From NCBI RefSeq assembly GCF_013114825.1, contig NZ_JAAVLX010000004.1:558001-622000 (forward strand): 64,000 bases of DNA, given 5' to 3'. Below, in pieces: positions 60,092-64,000 of the stretch. The notes beneath the pieces were generated by a model, which was not told the DNA's origin, searched no databases, and saw only the letters and a program-made list of their open reading frames with translations. This DNA comes from Bradyrhizobium australiense (GTDB lineage: Bacteria; Pseudomonadota; Alphaproteobacteria; Rhizobiales; Xanthobacteraceae). Positions within the stretch are counted from its first letter, which is position 1. Every line of letters starts with the position of its first letter. The position numbers and the translations under genes were made by a program.

Positions 60092-62005
60092 GTGAATCTT
60101 TCGCAGAGGGTGTTTGCGCTCGGTCAGACTGTTGTTGCGCCAAATAAAGAAACAACGACCGACAAGCTCAATGGTGCTCTCAACAGTTTGCTGAACTCAA
60201 CCTTCAAATCGAACGCAGGATTCATAGTCGACGCAAACAACGCCTGCAGCGCTCAATTCGCCACGATCGTGCACGGCTCTCGTGATGAAAACAACGCAAT
60301 CAAGGCGGATGAAGCAGCTGCTATTATCGACGTTATCGACGAGCTTGATCTCGCCACCTTTCGTATAGGATATTCACGCATCTCAAATGCTAAGCGAATA
60401 GAAAAGTCGCCATCGCCCCGTGGCACCGAGCGATCGACAGCTACGCTTGGCATACTCTACGCCCGGAGTTCGAGTGCCTCACTAGAAGAAATCGCTGAGG
60501 AGCTGTATCGACTCAACTGTAATAACGATCACCAGTTCTGGCCGGACATGGTCGTAGTCGCGTCGGTCGGTGTTGTAAATTACGCAGTGCAGTTTCCGGG
60601 CGAGCCGGTAAGTGGTGACTTTCTGCCGCCGCACCCCTTCGCGTTTAGAAATGGGGTGCCGCCGGTCTACGTTGTGATCGTGATGCGGTCGACGCAACAC
60701 TATTCGTTCAACAAGATGGTCGCCTTCCTAGTTGCGTATCTTGCTGTGTTTCAGCCGGACGCAAAAGGCAAAGTGCCCAACTGGATAGACATATTGGAAG
60801 GTGTGCCTACAAGCGCGGTAACTCTGCTTGGCTTTCAGCCAAACTTGAAGGGGCAGATCCTTCCTGTGCCGCGCGACGAATACAACGATCGTATCTTGCC
60901 GGCCCGGCCAATTGGCATTGAAGATCAGGCGGGGAACGTATTGGCGACGATCGCTTACCGGAAATGGCAAGATGGCGCGATAATTATCCTTATTGGAAAG
61001 CTTCCTCTTGAAGGATTGCTGATATTCTTGCCGAATGTGAATCCCGCGCATCTTCGCATAGTTCGTCGAAGCGGCTTCCAAATCTCGTACGTGCTTCCGG
61101 TTTCACAGAATCAATTCAACGCATTGCTAAACAACTTGCAGCAGAGGTCCAGTTTCGTGATCAACAAAAATGGCCCCGGTTTTGTCGTGCAGAAACTTAT
61201 GGACGAGGGCGTCGGCACTCCCTTTGTTGCTCGCTGTTGGCTGGGGCTGTTGCGATTGCGCGAGAATGTCTACCCGAACAAGGACGATCGTGATGCTTTC
61301 GATAAGATCTTCCAGGCAGTTCTTTCGTCCGTTATGGCCGCCCGTACCGCGGCAAAGAACGTCGAGGCAAAGTGGCAGGCGCATTCCGCTAGGATTGCGT
61401 CGGGAGAGATAGTAAGGATAGAGCACGGAACGGTTCACATCCTTGAATCGATTGATAAGGAGATAGCGACTGAGGTCGAGACGTTTGTAAATACATCCGT
61501 CCGCTCAATTAAGACTGGCTTGCAGAACCTCGGAAACTTCCTCGGCGCAGATATCGGTTTCCTGTTCAAAAAGAAGGCGGCGTTCGATAGCGGATTGGAG
61601 CGTTTGCAGAACTCAGATCCTCTTCTTGCGAGATATTTAGAAGAGGTTCGGAAGTGGACGGAGCCTTTGATTGGCGTCCGAAACGATCTGGAACACCATT
61701 TATGGATCGTCCCGCGGATCGCTTATACAAACAACAGCGGGGCGGTGTCCGCAGCTGAACCTACAATCTTGGGGCTCGGCGCAACGCGATTTACAAACGA
61801 TTACGCTGATCGCGTGATGTGCTTCGTCGAAGATTTGGTCGCGCACCTTCTCCAAGTGAGAATGCCTGCGGGCGTTACGGTTACCGAAGTCAAGCGTGCT
61901 GATCGAACAGCCGAAGCACCCGAGCGGTTTCGAATCACGCCTGCTGTCGGCGGTGCTGGCGCTTGGGAGATAGGGTATCGCGCAGATCGTTTCGAGGAGA
62001 TTTAG
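60092..62005 (+). CDS. Large unknown protein with C-terminal HEPN-like motif
   Basis: Soluble protein of 637 residues starting at GTG 60092. N-terminal region: LNGALNSLLNSTFKSNAGFI, then LYRLNCNNDHQFWPDMVVVA and GVPPVYVVIVMRSTQHYSFN, an alpha/beta domain I cannot name. The second half is largely helical (VMAARTAAKNVEAKWQAHSA; IKTGLQNLGNFLGADIGFLF) and ends with EPLIGVRNDLEHHLWIVP, where Arg530 and His535/His536 fit the R-x4-H HEPN signature. A ribonuclease effector is one possibility. Flanked by the protease upstream and ABC-3C genes downstream, all rightward. Confidence 0.82.
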   Translation: MNLSQRVFALGQTVVAPNKETTTDKLNGALNSLLNSTFKSNAGFIVDANNACSAQFATIVHGSRDENNAIKADEAAAIIDVIDELDLATFRIGYSRISNAKRIEKSPSPRGTERSTATLGILYARSSSASLEEIAEELYRLNCNNDHQFWPDMVVVASVGVVNYAVQFPGEPVSGDFLPPHPFAFRNGVPPVYVVIVMRSTQHYSFNKMVAFLVAYLAVFQPDAKGKVPNWIDILEGVPTSAVTLLGFQPNLKGQILPVPRDEYNDRILPARPIGIEDQAGNVLATIAYRKWQDGAIIILIGKLPLEGLLIFLPNVNPAHLRIVRRSGFQISYVLPVSQNQFNALLNNLQQRSSFVINKNGPGFVVQKLMDEGVGTPFVARCWLGLLRLRENVYPNKDDRDAFDKIFQAVLSSVMAARTAAKNVEAKWQAHSARIASGEIVRIEHGTVHILESIDKEIATEVETFVNTSVRSIKTGLQNLGNFLGADIGFLFKKKAAFDSGLERLQNSDPLLARYLEEVRKWTEPLIGVRNDLEHHLWIVPRIAYTNNSGAVSAAEPTILGLGATRFTNDYADRVMCFVEDLVAHLLQVRMPAGVTVTEVKRADRTAEAPERFRITPAVGGAGAWEIGYRADRFEEI

Positions 62006-62155
62006 GCGCCGGTAAGTCTGTTTGGCGCTGCCGGAAGAGCGCGGCAGGATCCCTACGAAGGACTAAGATGTTGATTTGTACATTGAAATCTTTCTTCCAG
62101 CTATTGCCGCCAAATGCAACTGATGGTAGCGGTTAGGTGTTTGGGGGAGGAAAGA

Positions 62156-62353
62156 ATGGGCGATGTGCTTTCTCACGTACTGACTTTTATTGCCGGCCTT
62201 GCCGCGGGCGTTGTGGTCAAAATTAGGTTTGATGCAAGTCGGCGTTCCGTGTCTGCCAACACCGTCTCCGGCGATAGTCAAGGCAAGGTCGAGCAAAGCG
62301 GCAACACCGTTAGAGGGCACATGTCTGGTCGTGACGTGAATGTGCGAGATTGA
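62156..62353 (+). CDS. Small TM protein of the ABC-3C cluster
   Basis: Protein of 65 residues from ATG 62156, which has a GGAGGAAAG ribosome-binding site. One membrane helix (VLSHVLTFIAGLAAGVVVKI) precedes a tail ending GKVEQSGNTVRGHMSGRDVN. The tail motif NTV-GHM-GRDVNV reappears at the start of the next protein. Its stop overlaps the TTG start of that gene (TTGA), so the two are coupled and may have arisen by splitting or duplication of one protein. Confidence 0.75.
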   Translation: MGDVLSHVLTFIAGLAAGVVVKIRFDASRRSVSANTVSGDSQGKVEQSGNTVRGHMSGRDVNVRD

Positions 62354-63024
62354 CCGGGAACGCTAATGGTACTGCGGAGCCCCCGCCAGCTTCGGGTACC
62401 GCGCTTACGATTCACCAGCCAACCAACACGGCGCTCACCACGAGTCAAAATGGCAATACCGTTCATGGTCACATGGGCGGCCGGGACGTAAACGTATTCG
62501 CCCCCGGGGGTGACCTTCATATCACGCAGCAGTTGCCAAGTGCTAATCCCCAGAGCGTGTTCCGTAAGTTGTTCGAAAAATTGGAGAACGAGGCGGCTAC
62601 GGACAAGACTCTGACAACATACATAAGGCAGTTGGAAATTTACACTCGGCGTGTCGAAGACGAGAAGGTCATTGGACTGGAGCAGAAGCTAAAGATGGCA
62701 GGTCGGGAGCGCCAGGTTACGATGGCTGTGGCTCTGAAGGAGAACGTCTACGCCGACATTAAGATGAACGTGTTCTCTTCGACATATCAACTCATCGTCG
62801 CGACACTTATGTCAAAGATCCACGAGCGGTTTGAAACTCAGATACGTCCGCTTATCGAAGCTGGCTTGGACAGGTCTCATATAGACAAAGTCTTCTCCGA
62901 GCAGATTACAATTCCAATTTCCCAAGAACTCGATGACTGCCCTCAGTTCAAAGATGTGGCCGTCGACTATGTGCGAGGCATGGCATTCTTCCTCACCGGC
63001 AATTGTCACATTAGGTGGGATTAG
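62350..63024 (+). CDS. ABC-three-component system C-terminal-domain protein
   Basis: Protein of 224 residues starting at TTG 62350. Residues 34-50 hold GNTVHGHMGGRDVNVFAPGG, a motif common to small proteins of ABC-3C systems. A charged helical region follows (FRKLFEKLENEAATDKTLTT; IRQLEIYTRRVEDEKVIGLE), and the end VRGMAFFLTGNCHIRWD is the hallmark C-terminus of the ABC-3C recognition/CTD component as I recall it. Immediately followed (no gap) by the middle component. It probably senses a target and recruits the ATPase. Confidence 0.88.
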   Translation: MTGNANGTAEPPPASGTALTIHQPTNTALTTSQNGNTVHGHMGGRDVNVFAPGGDLHITQQLPSANPQSVFRKLFEKLENEAATDKTLTTYIRQLEIYTRRVEDEKVIGLEQKLKMAGRERQVTMAVALKENVYADIKMNVFSSTYQLIVATLMSKIHERFETQIRPLIEAGLDRSHIDKVFSEQITIPISQELDDCPQFKDVAVDYVRGMAFFLTGNCHIRWD

Positions 63025-63522
63025 ATGCTAGTTTACCACCCCGCATTCGACGTTTATCACGGCGTCTTCCGAGCGCTCTTGTTACTGGAGAATGCTCCGA
63101 ACAAGTCGATGCCATTTGATGCGTTGCGAATTGTCGATCTCTATTTTCTTTTTCCCTACCTCTTGGCTGATTTTGAGTTTCCAAGAGGAGCTGGCCGACG
63201 CGGCCGACAGCTGGCAGGGACTAGGTCACGCTTCAATACTCTGCCTTCTCCAAAGACCTTTGTGTCGCAAATGCAGGGGCTCCATAAGCTCATCTCTGCA
63301 GCGCTTGCGGGGCGTGGCCTGATTCAGGCGGACGCGTTGAAGGACGGGAATGTGGAAAGAACAGATAATGCGTTTCCAGAAGAGTTGCTCCGTCAAGCGA
63401 CTTCCGAAGACACCGTCTTGGCTGCATACCTAGGTTCGACTCTTGCAACGATACCATTGCTAGGCAAAGACGGGCTGAAAGCGCGTTCTAGGTTGATGGA
63501 GTTTCGGTATGATCCGACGTGA
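63025..63522 (+). CDS. ABC-three-component system middle component
   Basis: Protein of 165 residues: MLVYHPAFDVYHGVFRALLL at the start, RIVDLYFLFPYLLADFEFPR in the middle, winged-helix-like composition to the end. The 'YHPAFD.YH..FR.L.LL' pattern matches ABC-3C middle components. It starts directly after the previous stop and its last 14 bases overlap the ATPase gene. Middle components are thought to bridge the target-recognition protein and the ATPase. Confidence 0.88.
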   Translation: MLVYHPAFDVYHGVFRALLLLENAPNKSMPFDALRIVDLYFLFPYLLADFEFPRGAGRRGRQLAGTRSRFNTLPSPKTFVSQMQGLHKLISAALAGRGLIQADALKDGNVERTDNAFPEELLRQATSEDTVLAAYLGSTLATIPLLGKDGLKARSRLMEFRYDPT

Positions 63523-64000
63523 TCCATCGCTACGTTTGCTGCGCTTAGTCGTCACAAAATCCGGAAAGAGCGCATATGACGAAGCGTTTCATCCGGGGGT
63601 AAACGTTATCAGAAGCGAAGGAAATAGCCGCGGCAAGTCGACAATTGCCGATCTGATATTCTTCGCGTTGGGAGGCGATCTAACAGAATGGAAGGCTGAG
63701 GCAGGTAGCTGTGATCAAACGTTCGCCGAGGTTGCGCTGAATGGTGCAGTACTGACGTTGCGTCGCGAGATATCTGTTGGGTCAAGGCAAATCCCAATGT
63801 GGGTTTACTTTGGCACGTTCGTTGATGGGATCGAAAGCGCGGCCCAGGGGTGGCTAAGGCTGCCTTACGCACGATCCGGCGACAAGGAGAGCTTCAGCCA
63901 ACTTCTGTTTAGAGCGATGGGAGTTCCTGAAGTCCCTGCGGAAGAAGCCAACATCACGATGCATCAGCTGTTGCGGCTGATGTATGTCGATCAGATGACT
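63509..64000 (+). CDS. ABC-three-component ATPase, partial at window edge
   Basis: The first 164 residues of an SMC/RecF-like ABC ATPase. Walker A is GNSRGKST at residues 38-45, after SAYDEAFHPGVNVIRSEG, and the early part LIFFALGGDLTEWKAEAG fits the family. The distal signature, Walker B and coiled-coil regions lie outside the window. Overlapping the middle-component gene, it completes the three-component module. Such ATPases are predicted to remodel or sense nucleic acid in conflict systems. Confidence 0.9.
   Translation, partial: MIRRDPSLRLLRLVVTKSGKSAYDEAFHPGVNVIRSEGNSRGKSTIADLIFFALGGDLTEWKAEAGSCDQTFAEVALNGAVLTLRREISVGSRQIPMWVYFGTFVDGIESAAQGWLRLPYARSGDKESFSQLLFRAMGVPEVPAEEANITMHQLLRLMYVDQMT

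Overview
The window looks like the chromosome of a Bradyrhizobium-type alphaproteobacterium (Nitrobacteraceae). Evidence: high GC, several small hypothetical proteins whose sequences I recall as typical of Bradyrhizobium, intergenic repeat elements of a kind common there, and Irr-type iron control elements. The genus call is inference; no search was run.

Positions 1-27.8 kb are an ordered core-like region. (1) A sugar-acid catabolic locus (1-12 kb) has a minus-strand cluster (ATPase, binding protein, two permeases, DenD-like dehydrogenase, KDG kinase, KDPG aldolase). Divergent from it are a LacI-family regulator, an IlvD/Edd-family dehydratase and two short-chain dehydrogenases. Two near-identical palindromes, one in front of each transcription direction, look like the regulator's operators. 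The likely route is sugar uptake, oxidation to an aldonate, dehydration to a 2-keto-3-deoxy acid, phosphorylation and aldol cleavage. (2) A DMT exporter with a divergent LysR regulator, a site-2-type protease and an ABC binding protein follow (12-16.6 kb). (3) An iron-uptake operon (siderophore receptor, PiuC-like hydroxylase, ExbB, ExbD, TonB) lies behind two tandem ICE-like boxes. (4) An RND efflux pair follows (22.9-27.2 kb).

A tRNA-Gln(CUG) at 27797-27870 marks an abrupt change. From there to the window end the DNA reads as a mosaic genomic island: small orphan genes, frameshifted remnants, two serine recombinases, an IS630-like transposase, a stand-alone ATP-dependent ligase, an SRAP protein, and a diverged non-coding repeat present four times in one orientation.

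The island carries defence-type cargo: a two-gene CBASS-like module (CD-NTase plus SLATT two-TM effector, 38.2-39.8 kb), a HEPN-motif protein (28.5 kb), and at the right end a co-oriented cluster with a trypsin-like protease, a large unknown protein ending in a HEPN-like motif, and an ABC-three-component system (small TM protein, motif/CTD protein, middle component, ABC ATPase) that runs off the window.

The best candidates for something undescribed are the protease plus 637-residue protein pair beside the ABC-3C genes, the four-copy non-coding repeat, the coupled operon headed by an RNase H-like protein lacking canonical acidic residues (55.5-57.2 kb), and the LytM-type secreted protein with nine identical-length 12-residue repeats (49.9-51.2 kb).
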